Assembly: GCA_944331865.1 (NCBI GenBank)
Contig: CALVIZ010000009.1
Coordinates: forward strand, 1-38,572
Direction: 5' to 3'
Length of the DNA: 38,572 nucleotides
DNA from: an uncultured Bacilli bacterium
GTDB taxonomy: Bacteria > Bacillota_I > Bacilli_A > RF39 > UBA660
In this document: in pieces, positions 31,236 to 37,998 of the stretch
Layout: the number at the start of each line of letters is the position of its first letter
Numbering within the stretch: the first letter of the stretch is position 1
Made by a program: the position numbers and the translations under genes
The notes under the pieces: model-generated
Seen by the model: the letters and a program-made list of their open reading frames with translations, nothing else
The model's database searches: none
Told to the model about the DNA's origin: nothing

Positions 31236-31707
31236 TAAAATAGTTAGAGAATTAGAAAGAAATATTGTTATATTAAACGATGAAATAAAAGCATTAAAAA
31301 AAGAAAATTCTAGTGAAAAATATAAATTGTTGGAAGCAAAAGAAAATTTTAAAAAAACTTTAAAAAATAAAGAAAATCAAATAAAAAAATTATTAGCAGT
31401 TAATTTAACAAATGAAAAAATATCTTTAGAATTAAAAATAGCACATGGTGCCAATGGCGGATTAAAAGCAAGTAATAATAAAAAATCTAAATTAATAATT
31501 GAATTAAAAAATATCATAAAAGAAAAGGATTTAAAGATTAAAGAATTAGAAAAAGATTTAAAAGAAGTTAAAAGTGATAAATATAGAGTCGTGCATTGTA
31601 AATCTGCAGAGATACCTAAAATGGAAACATCACGAGTTATCAGAGGTCCTAAAAATGCTCAAGTAAACAAAATGCTTAAGGAAATAGGTGATGATCATGC
31701 GAAGTAA
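31210..31707 (+). CDS. Coiled-coil phage protein, unknown
   Basis: The protein is 165 residues, Lys/Glu-rich, with long predicted coiled coil (KIVRELERNIVILNDEIKALKK and IIELKNIIKEKDLKIKELEK) and a basic middle (HGANGGLKASNNKKSK). It may be structural or bind nucleic acid. ATG 31210 is preferred since AAGGAG lies at 31195-31200; ATGs at 31189 and 31204 are in frame too. It overlaps the replisome gene by 26 bases and the next gene by 11. Confidence 0.65.
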   Translation: MLVTKAKHNKIVRELERNIVILNDEIKALKKENSSEKYKLLEAKENFKKTLKNKENQIKKLLAVNLTNEKISLELKIAHGANGGLKASNNKKSKLIIELKNIIKEKDLKIKELEKDLKEVKSDKYRVVHCKSAEIPKMETSRVIRGPKNAQVNKMLKEIGDDHAK

Positions 31708-31993
31708 ATTACCAGATGATGTATTTTCTAAATTGCCTTCAGATGTTCAAAAATATGTATTGGAATTAGAAACAAACAATTTAGTTTTATCAAAGCAAAA
31801 TGATTTGTTACAAGAAAACTTTAATGGTGTAAAAAACAAGAAAGAAATAATAAAACAAATAAATTTCATTTCGAATACAAAAGAAGAAAAATATAATAAT
31901 CTGCATTTTTATGAAGAAGGAAAAATAGCATCACTTTTATGGTCTATTGGTTTATCAGAAACAACAAATATTAAGGAGCTTAAAGATGTTTAA
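31697..31993 (+). CDS. Small phage protein, unknown
   Basis: The protein is 98 residues. It begins MRSKLPDDVFSKLPSDVQKYVLELE, then a helical region (TNNLVLSKQNDLLQENF). No recognised motif. AGGTGAT lies just upstream of ATG 31697. It overlaps its neighbours on both sides (11 and eight bases), so it is part of the tightly packed early operon that leads from the replication gene to the recombinase. Confidence 0.6.
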   Translation: MRSKLPDDVFSKLPSDVQKYVLELETNNLVLSKQNDLLQENFNGVKNKKEIIKQINFISNTKEEKYNNLHFYEEGKIASLLWSIGLSETTNIKELKDV

Positions 31994-32192
31994 ATGTGAT
32001 TTATGTCATAAAATAACTGAGCCTAGAGAAAAATTAACAAAATATCCAATAAAATATCGTGATAAAATTTATCAACATGATCATCCATTTAAAAAAAATC
32101 AGGTAATTACTAGTTACGGAAAAGAAATAGTTAAAGAAATAAATGTTTGTGAAAAATGTGCTGAAGAATTAAAAAATGGCATCATATCATAG
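31986..32192 (+). CDS. Small zinc-finger phage protein
   Basis: The protein is 68 residues. FKCDLCHKI at the N terminus and VCEKCAEEL near the C terminus provide CxxC pairs, with a His in YQHDHPF between them, so it probably binds one zinc. AAGGAG lies before ATG 31986, inside the 3' end of the previous gene. Its own 3' end overlaps the recombinase gene by 17 bases. Function unknown; small zinc proteins of this kind are common in early regions of Gram-positive phages. Confidence 0.65.
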   Translation: MFKCDLCHKITEPREKLTKYPIKYRDKIYQHDHPFKKNQVITSYGKEIVKEINVCEKCAEELKNGIIS

Positions 32193-32847
32193 AAGAATCA
32201 AAGCTGATTCTGGAAAAGATAAAACATTACCGATAAAAGATAATAAACAATTAAATCGAGTAATGGACTATTTAAGAGTACAAATCGATTTAGCAAAAAG
32301 TGATATAAAAATTTATCAAGCACATAGGAATTATATTTTATTTCTTATAGGTTTTAATACAGCTTTTAGAGCAGAGGATTTATTGCAACTTAAAGTAAAA
32401 GATGTCATAAAGGGATATATTTCAATTAAAGAAAATAAAACAGGCAAATGGCAGCATTTCAAAATGAATAAGAACCTCCATGAAGAGATATTAGAATATA
32501 TTAACAAATATCAGTTAAAAGATAATCAGTATTTGTTTATGGGACAAAAGAAAAAAGATACACATAATGGTATTACTGTAGATGTTATTTACCCAATTAC
32601 TAGACAAAATTGTCAAAATACAATATTTCCTAAAGTTATTAAAGCGTGTGGAATTGATTTTACATTTGGACTTCATAGCTTAAGGAAAACATTTGGATAT
32701 CAATGGATAAAAAATGGTGGGAATTTAATAACTCTTATGAAAATGTATAATCATGAAGAACCAGCTACAACTCTTTTATACGTAATGTGGGATACCAAAG
32801 ATATTGATGATGCTAGAGAGTCAATATATATTGGAGGTAAAAAATGA
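32176..32847 (+). CDS. Second phage tyrosine recombinase without a separate core-binding domain
   Basis: The protein is 223 residues, essentially only a catalytic domain. Residues matching the recombinase set are R65 (TAFRAEDLL), K88/K91 (ENKTGKWQHF), H167 and R170 (LHSLRKTFGYQ), H193 (MYNHEEPATT) and Y202 (LLYVMW). The N-terminal SAM-like domain is missing and replaced by about 45 residues of charged sequence. It is clearly different from the integrase at the prophage end. It may resolve dimers, act on an internal inversion site, or serve phage replication. It overlaps the next gene by four bases. Confidence 0.82.
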   Translation: MASYHRRIKADSGKDKTLPIKDNKQLNRVMDYLRVQIDLAKSDIKIYQAHRNYILFLIGFNTAFRAEDLLQLKVKDVIKGYISIKENKTGKWQHFKMNKNLHEEILEYINKYQLKDNQYLFMGQKKKDTHNGITVDVIYPITRQNCQNTIFPKVIKACGIDFTFGLHSLRKTFGYQWIKNGGNLITLMKMYNHEEPATTLLYVMWDTKDIDDARESIYIGGKK

Positions 32848-33410
32848 GTGATCGAGAAAAAGAAGAAATGTTTTTGAAAAATAAAATTTATATCTATTGG
32901 TATATAAAAAAATTGGGTCTAAAATCTATGGGTGAAGAATTATATGGTGCTGGTTTACTTGGCTTAGTTAGTGCAATTAATTCATATGATCCTAATAAAC
33001 CAAATAAAGAAAACACTTATTTTACTAAATGTATAATTAATAGCATAAATAGATATTTATATCTTCAAAATATGCCTAAAAGAAAAAATGATAAAAAAAT
33101 TGTAAGTTTAGATAAACCAATCAATAATTATGAAAATTGTTCTTTATTAGATGTAATTAGTAGTGATGATAATGTTGAAGAAATAGTTGAAAATAAAGAA
33201 CGAATAAATATTTTAATGGAAGTAATAAACGAATTATCATCAAGCGACAAAAATATAATTTTAAAATATTTTGGAATTAATTGCGATAGGATGAACGAAA
33301 GAGAAATCGCAAAGGAATACAATGTTTCAAAACAAGCAATATCATATAAAAAAAATAGGATATTAAAAATTCTTAAAAATAAATTAATTGTAAGAAAATT
33401 TGAATTTTAG
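32844..33410 (+). CDS. Phage-encoded sigma-70-like factor
   Basis: The protein is 188 residues with a region-2-like N-terminal part (YWYIKKLGLKSMGEELYGAGLLGLVSAINSYDP...FTKCIINSINRYL) and a region-4 HTH at the end (ELSSSDKNIILKYFGINCDRMNEREIAKEYNVSKQAISYKKNRILKIL). This is the architecture of small sigma factors that redirect RNA polymerase to phage promoters. It is coupled to the recombinase by a four-base ATGA overlap. The promoters it recognises are not identified; the middle/late promoters of this phage are candidates. Confidence 0.82.
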   Translation: MSDREKEEMFLKNKIYIYWYIKKLGLKSMGEELYGAGLLGLVSAINSYDPNKPNKENTYFTKCIINSINRYLYLQNMPKRKNDKKIVSLDKPINNYENCSLLDVISSDDNVEEIVENKERINILMEVINELSSSDKNIILKYFGINCDRMNEREIAKEYNVSKQAISYKKNRILKILKNKLIVRKFEF

Positions 33411-33420
33411 GAGGAAAAAT

Positions 33421-33591
33421 ATGAATAATGATGTTATTATTGGCTACATTTTATTGGCTTTAAAAAATTTGAAATATAGCGAAGAAAAAATGGAAGAGAT
33501 ATTAGATGAATTAAGATTTTTATTTGATAATAAAAGTGAAATTGAAGCTGCAAATTATTATAATAGCCGCAAATGGCAAGAAGAAAATTAA
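33421..33591 (+). CDS. Small helical phage protein, unknown
   Basis: The protein is 56 residues starting at ATG 33421, with a strong AGGAGG just upstream that follows the sigma-factor stop. It is mostly helical and acidic (KNLKYSEEKMEEILDELRFLFDNKSE) with no recognised motif. An earlier in-frame ATG at 33400 precedes the ribosome binding site. It overlaps no neighbour by more than a few bases if the downstream gene starts at 33615. Confidence 0.55.
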   Translation: MNNDVIIGYILLALKNLKYSEEKMEEILDELRFLFDNKSEIEAANYYNSRKWQEEN

Positions 33592-33614
33592 AATGTATGT
33601 TGTTGGAGATTAGA

Positions 33615-33854
33615 ATGGTAAAATTATTAATAGATTATTTAAATAATAAATCTAAAAAAGATTTAATAAATATTATAACTAATCATTATAAATTTTTAGT
33701 AAGTGAATTAGAAAAAGCAAAAAAACAATACGATGGGTTTTTAAAAGAAAATATGAATATTTGTGCAGAACACGCCAAAGACGAATATAACTTTATTTTA
33801 TTGCAATTGAAATGGTATGAGAATTATATATTATCTAAAATAGAAAAGGATTAA
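33615..33854 (+). CDS. Small phage protein, unknown
   Basis: The protein is 79 residues, helical: LLIDYLNNKSKKDLINIITNHYKFLVSELEKAKKQYDG, then a second helix (YNFILLQLKWYENYILSKI). ATG 33615 has TTGGAGA upstream; the frame is open from an ATG at 33573 that lacks such a site. No recognised family. It is followed two bases later by the ASCH-domain gene, so it belongs to the accessory operon. Confidence 0.55.
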   Translation: MVKLLIDYLNNKSKKDLINIITNHYKFLVSELEKAKKQYDGFLKENMNICAEHAKDEYNFILLQLKWYENYILSKIEKD

Positions 33855-33856
33855 AT

Positions 33857-34168
33857 ATGCTAATATTACCTATAAAGAAAAAATGGTTTGATATGATTTT
33901 ATCTGGAGAAAAGAAAGAAGAATATAGAGAGATAAAACCATATTGGACTACGAGATTTAAAAACAATTTTGATGAAGTAAAATTAAACATAAATTCTATA
34001 ATTGAAAGTGCAAAAGGCACAGTTATATTTAAAAATGGTTATCAAAAAGATGCCCCAAAAATTAAATGCGAAATAATTATAAAAGTAAATATAGGAAAAA
34101 TTGAATGGGGAGCAGAACCTAATAAAGAATATTATGTTTTAAAAATATTAAGTATAGAAAAGGAATGA
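33857..34168 (+). CDS. ASCH-domain protein
   Basis: The protein is 103 residues. LPIKKKWFDMILSGEKKEEYREIKPYWTTRF at the start, the internal FKNGYQ and the C-terminal EYYVLKILSIE match the ASCH/PUA-like beta-barrel of small phage proteins. The family is predicted to bind RNA or modified nucleotides and some members are N4-acetylcytidine hydrolases. AAAAGGA precedes the ATG. It overlaps the start of the next gene if that begins at 34165. Confidence 0.8.
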   Translation: MLILPIKKKWFDMILSGEKKEEYREIKPYWTTRFKNNFDEVKLNINSIIESAKGTVIFKNGYQKDAPKIKCEIIIKVNIGKIEWGAEPNKEYYVLKILSIEKE

Positions 34169-34170
34169 GT

Positions 34171-34485
34171 ATGTATAAATATGAAAGTATAAAAAAGCTT
34201 GTTGATAACAATATAGGGCAATCAAAAGAAAAATATATAATAGACTACAATTTATTATGTAGAATAAGTCAAATGTATCATGAATTGGAAGGACTAAAAT
34301 TATGCTATGAAAGAGTTTTAGAAAAGAATTTTAAAAAAGAATATATGCAATGGGTATCACATGCTAAGCAAGGTTTATACAATACTAGAGTTGGAAATCC
34401 TAGAAAACAAGACTTAATCGATGGTATAAATTGGGCTATTGAGTGTTTAGAAAGAGCAACAACTATAGAAAAGAGTGATAAGTAA
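34171..34485 (+). CDS. Small phage protein, unknown
   Basis: The protein is 104 residues, helical (YNLLCRISQMYHELEGLKLCYERVLEKNFKKEY) with a basic middle (HAKQGLYNTRVGNPRKQD) and a C terminus ending LERATTIEKSDK. ATG 34171 is favoured because AAGGA is about eight bases upstream; ATG 34165 is in frame but too close. The stop shares one base with the next start (TAATG). The ending resembles that of the following gene (EKSDK). Confidence 0.55.
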   Translation: MYKYESIKKLVDNNIGQSKEKYIIDYNLLCRISQMYHELEGLKLCYERVLEKNFKKEYMQWVSHAKQGLYNTRVGNPRKQDLIDGINWAIECLERATTIEKSDK

Positions 34486-34826
34486 TGAATAAAGAAATAA
34501 TGAGTGAGGAAGCATTTAATGAATTAATTACCAATATTGAAGTCGTATCACAATTAACCTTGTATGGTAGAAAAAATATAAAATATTATTTTGAAAAATT
34601 ACAAAAAGAAAACCAACAACTAAAAGAAAATAATCAAGCACTGCAAGAAGAAATTGCTAAAACATGGGCTAAATTAGATAAAAAAGAAAAAATAATAGAT
34701 AAAGCAGGAGAATATATAAATAAAACTAAATATAGTGATTTAGTTGGGTTGAATAGTTATAGTATAAATGAATTTTGGTTTATAAAAGAATTACTAGAAA
34801 TATTAGAAAAGAGTGATAAGCAATGA
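34485..34826 (+). CDS. Coiled-coil phage protein, cassette family member 1
   Basis: The protein is 113 residues with a central coiled coil (YFEKLQKENQQLKENNQALQEEIAK) followed by KKEKIIDKAGEYINKT and ending LLEILEKSDKQ. The next gene has the same layout: a KENQQLKEQLQQKEDIINKA core and a LLEILDNKGE end. The two therefore belong to one family of exchangeable small ORFs. It overlaps its downstream neighbour by four bases. Function unknown; multimerisation through the coiled coil is likely. Confidence 0.6.
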   Translation: MNKEIMSEEAFNELITNIEVVSQLTLYGRKNIKYYFEKLQKENQQLKENNQALQEEIAKTWAKLDKKEKIIDKAGEYINKTKYSDLVGLNSYSINEFWFIKELLEILEKSDKQ

Positions 34827-35131
34827 ATGAAGAAATATATAATGATTATTTGAAATTATCCGGTGAAATAACAGAAAAATTAGATAATACGGCATCTTAT
34901 AAAAATTGGCTAATAATTCAAGAATATATTGATATTTTGATAAAAGAAAACCAACAATTAAAAGAACAACTACAACAAAAAGAAGATATTATAAATAAAG
35001 CAAATACTTATGTGATTGAAAACGCAAACATTTACTTAAATTTTATGGGTAATAAAGTGGGTTTTTTTAAAGAAAATGATGGTAAAACACCAATAGAATT
35101 ATTAGAAATATTAGATAATAAAGGAGAATAA
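34823..35131 (+). CDS. Coiled-coil phage protein, cassette family member 2
   Basis: The protein is 102 residues, homologous in layout to the preceding one: a helical N terminus, KENQQLKEQLQQKEDIINKA, then YVIENANIYLNFMGN and the end PIELLEILDNKGE. The last 28 bases, including stop, are identical to the last 28 bases of the following gene and contain the AAAGGAG that serves as ribosome binding site for the next ORF. This junction looks like a recombination point between small cassettes. Confidence 0.6.
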   Translation: MNEEIYNDYLKLSGEITEKLDNTASYKNWLIIQEYIDILIKENQQLKEQLQQKEDIINKANTYVIENANIYLNFMGNKVGFFKENDGKTPIELLEILDNKGE

Positions 35132-35365
35132 TAAATGAATAAAGAAATAAAAATAATAGATTTACTAAATAAAAAAGCAAATCGTGAAGAAATGCCAAAT
35201 AAAATAAAATATGAAAATATAGAATGGTATTATGATATAGAAGAAAATGAATACATAAAAGAAAATGAAGATTATTGGTTATTTCAGGATTATTTTCCCA
35301 ATAATTTAAACTTTATGGATTGTTTAAATGATTTAGTAGAAATATTAGATAATAAAGGAGAATAA
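35104..35365 (+). repeat. 28-bp direct repeat at ORF ends
   Basis: The same 28 bases, starting AGAAATATTAGATAATAAAG, end the genes at 35104-35131 and 35338-35365. Each copy encodes EILDNKGE plus the stop codon and carries the ribosome binding site for the next gene. A shorter match (AGAAATATTAGA) ends the gene at 34485-34826. Confidence 0.85.
35135..35365 (+). CDS. Small phage protein, cassette family member 3
   Basis: The protein is 76 residues, acidic and aromatic in the middle (NIEWYYDIEENEYIKENEDYWLFQDYF), ending LVEILDNKGE like the previous gene. The N terminus starts MNKEI like the gene at 34485. It appears to share its ends but not its core with its neighbours. AAAGGAG just upstream comes from the shared junction repeat. 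Function unknown. Confidence 0.55.
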   Translation: MNKEIKIIDLLNKKANREEMPNKIKYENIEWYYDIEENEYIKENEDYWLFQDYFPNNLNFMDCLNDLVEILDNKGE

Positions 35366-35542
35366 ATGAAAATAAGATGTAAAAAATGTGGAGAAATAAT
35401 TGAAGGAGATAAGAAAGGAACTTACATTACTTGTAAATGTAAAGCTATTGCAATAGATGAAACAACCTATTATTGTAGAATAAATGGTAATATCGAAGAT
35501 TTTGAAGAAGTAAAAGAAAATAAAAATAAGGAGAATAAATAA
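35366..35542 (+). CDS. Small zinc-ribbon protein (DUF7695-like)
   Basis: The ORF encodes 58 residues beginning MKIRCKKCGEIIEGDKKGTY and continuing with TCKCKAIAIDETTYYCRINGN, so two CxxC-type knuckles plus a later Cys. This small treble-clef-like protein is common in phages of Gram-positives and is annotated as an uncharacterised zinc-ribbon family. The ATG directly follows the stop of the previous gene, using the AAGGAG of the 28-bp junction repeat. GGAG in its own last codons serves the next gene. Confidence 0.75.
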   Translation: MKIRCKKCGEIIEGDKKGTYITCKCKAIAIDETTYYCRINGNIEDFEEVKENKNKENK

Positions 35543-35543
35543 T

Positions 35544-35828
35544 ATGAAACAAGGAAGAAATTTTCAAGAAATAGCTGATAAAATAATAAAAGTAATTAAT
35601 GAACAATGCGATTTTAATGAAGAAAGAGTGGCTAATATCATTGAACAAATAGAAAAGATTAAATATAGTAATAAGTATAAAGCCCCCGAATTACAATATA
35701 TAAGTTGGAATGAATTAGCAGATGTTTTATCAAAAAATTTCGTGCCCAGCAATTCTAAATGGGAAACTGAAATAATGATAATATTTAATGACCTAAGTGG
35801 AACAATTGAAGATTATTGGGAAGGATAA
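35544..35828 (+). CDS. Small phage protein, unknown
   Basis: The protein is 94 residues: an N-terminal helical part (NFQEIADKIIKVINEQCDFNEERVANIIEQIEKI) and a C-terminal part with aromatic residues (LQYISWNELADVLSKNF, SGTIEDYWEG). No family recognised. AAGGAG from the end of the zinc-ribbon gene lies upstream of the ATG. It is the last full gene of the accessory series; a 13-codon ORF (35837-35878, MNNREIIDYILSK) after it looks like the remnant of another cassette. Confidence 0.55.
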   Translation: MKQGRNFQEIADKIIKVINEQCDFNEERVANIIEQIEKIKYSNKYKAPELQYISWNELADVLSKNFVPSNSKWETEIMIIFNDLSGTIEDYWEG

Positions 35829-35997
35829 TAGATAATATGAATAATAGAGAAATAATAGATTATATTCTAAGTAAATAAAAATACTGAAAAAACGAAAAAA
35901 TAAATTATTGCAAGTTTTTTATAAAAATCAAATAATAAAAAATATGATATTTGCAAGAAATTATCTAATTAAAATAAACTTAAAATATTGCAATATG

Positions 35998-36035
35998 AAA
36001 ACTTGTCAGAATTAGGTACTTTGTCAAGTTTTTAA
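35998..36035 (+). terminator. Possible terminator before the HNH-like gene
   Basis: AAAACTTG (35998-36005) pairs with CAAGTTTT (36025-36032) around a 19-base loop and is followed by a short T run. It closes the accessory series. The 230-base gap from 35829 to 36060 otherwise holds A/T-rich sequence with TTGCAAG repeats and no gene. Confidence 0.5.
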
Positions 36036-36060
36036 AAAGTAGAAAAGGGGTTGTTTTATA

Positions 36061-36654
36061 ATGGATTTAAGAAAATTTGGATCTTTAAAAAATACTAAAG
36101 TTGTTTCTGAAAAAGAAAAAATTTATAAGGAAGAATTTAAAGAATTTTATCGTAAAGGTAATGCAATTTATGAATGTTCTAATTTTGGACGAATTAGAAG
36201 AATTTGTAAAACAAACATATATTATTTAAAGCCATATTTAAGAAATTGTATTGAATCGCATCGGAATCGCAGACATACAGTTATAGTAAAAATTGACAAT
36301 AAGGAATTTAATTGTAGAAAATTAATAGCAGAAAAGTTTATTCGTCCTTTGAAAATAAATGAAGTAGTTATATTAAAAAATGGTAATAATCTTGATTTAA
36401 ATGTGAAAAATATGTTTATTACAACAAAATCTAACTTAGGTAAAATAACTGGAGGTAAATCAAGTAAAGCTAAAAAAATATATTATTATGATAATTTAAA
36501 CTTTAGACACACATATCCATCTGCTAGATCATTAGCCAAATATTTAGGTGTTAGTTATCAAACAATTTTAGATATTGCAAATGGAAAAACGAAAAATTCA
36601 AAATTTAATGTAAAATGGTGTGAAAATGAAAAATTGTTTATACAAAATTCATGA
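36061..36654 (+). CDS. NUMOD4/HNH-like homing-endonuclease relative, catalytic site degenerate
   Basis: The protein is 197 residues. YECSNFGRIRRI matches NUMOD4, the following block (KIDNKEFNCRKLIAEKFIRPL...NEVVILKNGNNLDLNVKNMFITT) matches the HNH segment, and SAKKIYYYDNLNFRHTYPSARSLAKYLGVSYQTILDIANGK-like sequence matches NUMOD1 DNA binding. In active relatives the middle reads about VHRLVAxxF...VNHxDGN; here both histidines are absent (NCRKLIAEKF and VILKNGN). DNA binding is likely kept and cleavage probably lost. AGAAAAGGGG precedes the ATG. Free-standing HNH genes are mobile, so this may be a former homing element kept as a regulator. Confidence 0.75.
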   Translation: MDLRKFGSLKNTKVVSEKEKIYKEEFKEFYRKGNAIYECSNFGRIRRICKTNIYYLKPYLRNCIESHRNRRHTVIVKIDNKEFNCRKLIAEKFIRPLKINEVVILKNGNNLDLNVKNMFITTKSNLGKITGGKSSKAKKIYYYDNLNFRHTYPSARSLAKYLGVSYQTILDIANGKTKNSKFNVKWCENEKLFIQNS

Positions 36655-36683
36655 TTTATTAAATAATATAATTAGGAGGATTT

Positions 36684-36812
36684 ATGCAAGATAAAAACTT
36701 ACTTTTTTCTAATACATGTAGAATTACATTGTTTATTGTATTAGCAATTTTTTTTGATAAATGGTGGATAGTGTTATTTAGTATATTTTTTCTTACTTAT
36801 AGAGAAAAATGA
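36684..36812 (+). CDS. Short membrane peptide, 42 residues
   Basis: The ORF encodes a short Asp/Lys/Asn-bearing head, then a hydrophobic stretch (ITLFIVLAIFFDKWWIVLFS) and a second hydrophobic run before YREK. A strong TAGGAGG lies just before the ATG. Its stop overlaps the start of the next short ORF (ATGA), so the two are translated together, ahead of the late regulator. Function unknown; holin-like or host-membrane roles are open. Confidence 0.6.
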   Translation: MQDKNLLFSNTCRITLFIVLAIFFDKWWIVLFSIFFLTYREK

Positions 36813-36913
36813 AAATAATTTATACTGGAAATTACACATTAAGTGATTATGCAATTTTTATACTAATTATAGTTTTAATTTACATTTATTGGAGGAATAA
36901 AAAGGATGATTAA
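36809..36913 (+). CDS. Short membrane peptide, 34 residues
   Basis: The ORF encodes MKIIYTGNYTLSDYAIFILI and a further hydrophobic part (IVLIYIYW) with a basic/acidic tail (RNKKDD), a single-span membrane peptide. It begins in an ATGA overlap with the previous ORF and its end overlaps the late-regulator start by eight bases; the TTGGAGGA in its last codons is the ribosome binding site of that gene. The coupling supports real translation. Confidence 0.6.
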   Translation: MKIIYTGNYTLSDYAIFILIIVLIYIYWRNKKDD

Positions 36914-37487
36914 CGAATTAGAAGAATTAAAGAAAGAAAATGAAAATTTAAGAAACAAAATTAATAATGAATATATTAATAAAAAGGATATAACTAAAAC
37001 CATTATTTCCGAACTTGTAAGACTAAAAATTTTGAAACCAAACGCTGATCCATTTGGAAGTACAAAAAATTTGTTAGAAAATTTCAATAAACTGGATATT
37101 TCTATAAATCATCTAAATTCGGAGATAAAAAAACTCGAAGCTAGTAAAAACGAATGGGATGGTCCAAGATTTAAGTCGACTAGCATAGTTCAAAACGTAT
37201 CACCTTCATTAAAAACATTAGATATCATTGATAATAGAATTTCTGATTTGAAACAGATTATTGAAAAAATATCTTGCTATCAATCACAAATAAGGGCTGT
37301 TATAAATACTCTTCCAGCAACTGATAAAAAATTAATAGAAGATTTTTACTTTAAAAAGATTGATGTTGTTGATATTTCAATTGAACTTGGATGTGATCAA
37401 TCAACTACTTATAGAAAAGTAAATAAGGTCATAGATAAGATCAAAATTGAATTATTCCCAGGAAAATATATCGATTCATTAATATAA
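36906..37487 (+). CDS. ArpU/RinA-type late transcription regulator (sigma-70 region-4-like)
   Basis: The protein is 193 residues. An N-terminal coiled coil (LEELKKENENLRNKI) and a helical middle are followed by a C-terminal HTH: INTLPATDKKLIEDFYFKKIDVVDISIELGCDQSTTYRKVNKVIDKI. Sequence and position, the last gene before the late promoter and the morphogenesis genes, match the ArpU/RinA/DUF1492 late activators of Gram-positive phages. TTGGAGGA lies upstream. It probably switches on the promoter at 37516-37544 or allows passage through the terminator that follows. Confidence 0.78.
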   Translation: MINELEELKKENENLRNKINNEYINKKDITKTIISELVRLKILKPNADPFGSTKNLLENFNKLDISINHLNSEIKKLEASKNEWDGPRFKSTSIVQNVSPSLKTLDIIDNRISDLKQIIEKISCYQSQIRAVINTLPATDKKLIEDFYFKKIDVVDISIELGCDQSTTYRKVNKVIDKIKIELFPGKYIDSLI

Positions 37488-37515
37488 AATGCAAAAAGGC
37501 TGCAAAAAAGCCGCC

Positions 37516-37544
37516 TTTACAATGCAAAAGTTATATATTATAAT
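37516..37544 (+). promoter_or_regulatory. Candidate late promoter
   Basis: TTTACA (37516-37521) and TATAAT (37539-37544) are spaced by 17 bases. TGCAAAA occurs three times in the preceding 40 bases (starting about 37489, 37501 and 37523), with GGCT/AGCC and AAAGGC/GCCTTT inverted repeats, a possible activator-binding region. Confidence 0.6.
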
Positions 37545-37562
37545 TAGTAAAATTGAATGTAT

Positions 37563-37599
37563 GCATTCGAGAAAGATAATTTCTTGAATGCTTTTTATT
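37563..37599 (+). terminator. Leader terminator between the late promoter and the first late gene
   Basis: GCATTCGAGAAA (37563-37574) pairs with TTTCTTGAATGC (37580-37591), 12 bp with one G-U pair and a 5-base loop, followed by TTTTTATTT. It starts only about 12 bases after the expected start site of the late promoter, so transcripts would stop at about 45 nt unless antiterminated. Confidence 0.75.
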
Positions 37600-37620
37600 T
37601 AAATGAAAGGAGTTGAGTTA

Positions 37621-37998
37621 GTGGAAAAAATTATTAAGATTGGTGAAAAAGAATTTAAAATTAAATCAAGTGCATATACCATGTTTGCATATCAAGATGA
37701 ATTTAAATCTGATATGCTTGACGATGTTACTAATCTTCAAAAAACAGCAATGGAATGCAAATCAGTTGATAAAAATTCGGATGAATATACGGAAAAATTA
37801 ATTAGCCTAATAAAACCAGTTATGAAATCTTCTTTACAAATTTTATATATTATGGCTAAAGAAGCTGATGATAATATAGTAAATTATAAAGAGTTCTTAA
37901 AAAATATAGATAATTTATTTTCTGATTTTTCTTGGTTTAATGATACTTTGACTTGTGCATTAGCACCCTTTACAAGGCGAGTACAAAAAACTGAATGA
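37621..37998 (+). CDS. Tail assembly chaperone, short (G-like) product
   Basis: The protein is 125 residues: KIIKIGEKEFKIKSSAYTMFAYQDEF at the start is typical of tail-assembly-chaperone G proteins of Gram-positive siphophages; the rest is helical. Translation starts at GTG 37621 with AAAGGAG eight bases before; the ATG at 37603 lies ahead of that site. It ends VQKTE-stop. A second frame downstream carries the conserved extension without its own start codon, as expected for a G/GT frameshift pair. A terminator and late promoter precede the gene. Confidence 0.78.
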   Translation: MEKIIKIGEKEFKIKSSAYTMFAYQDEFKSDMLDDVTNLQKTAMECKSVDKNSDEYTEKLISLIKPVMKSSLQILYIMAKEADDNIVNYKEFLKNIDNLFSDFSWFNDTLTCALAPFTRRVQKTE

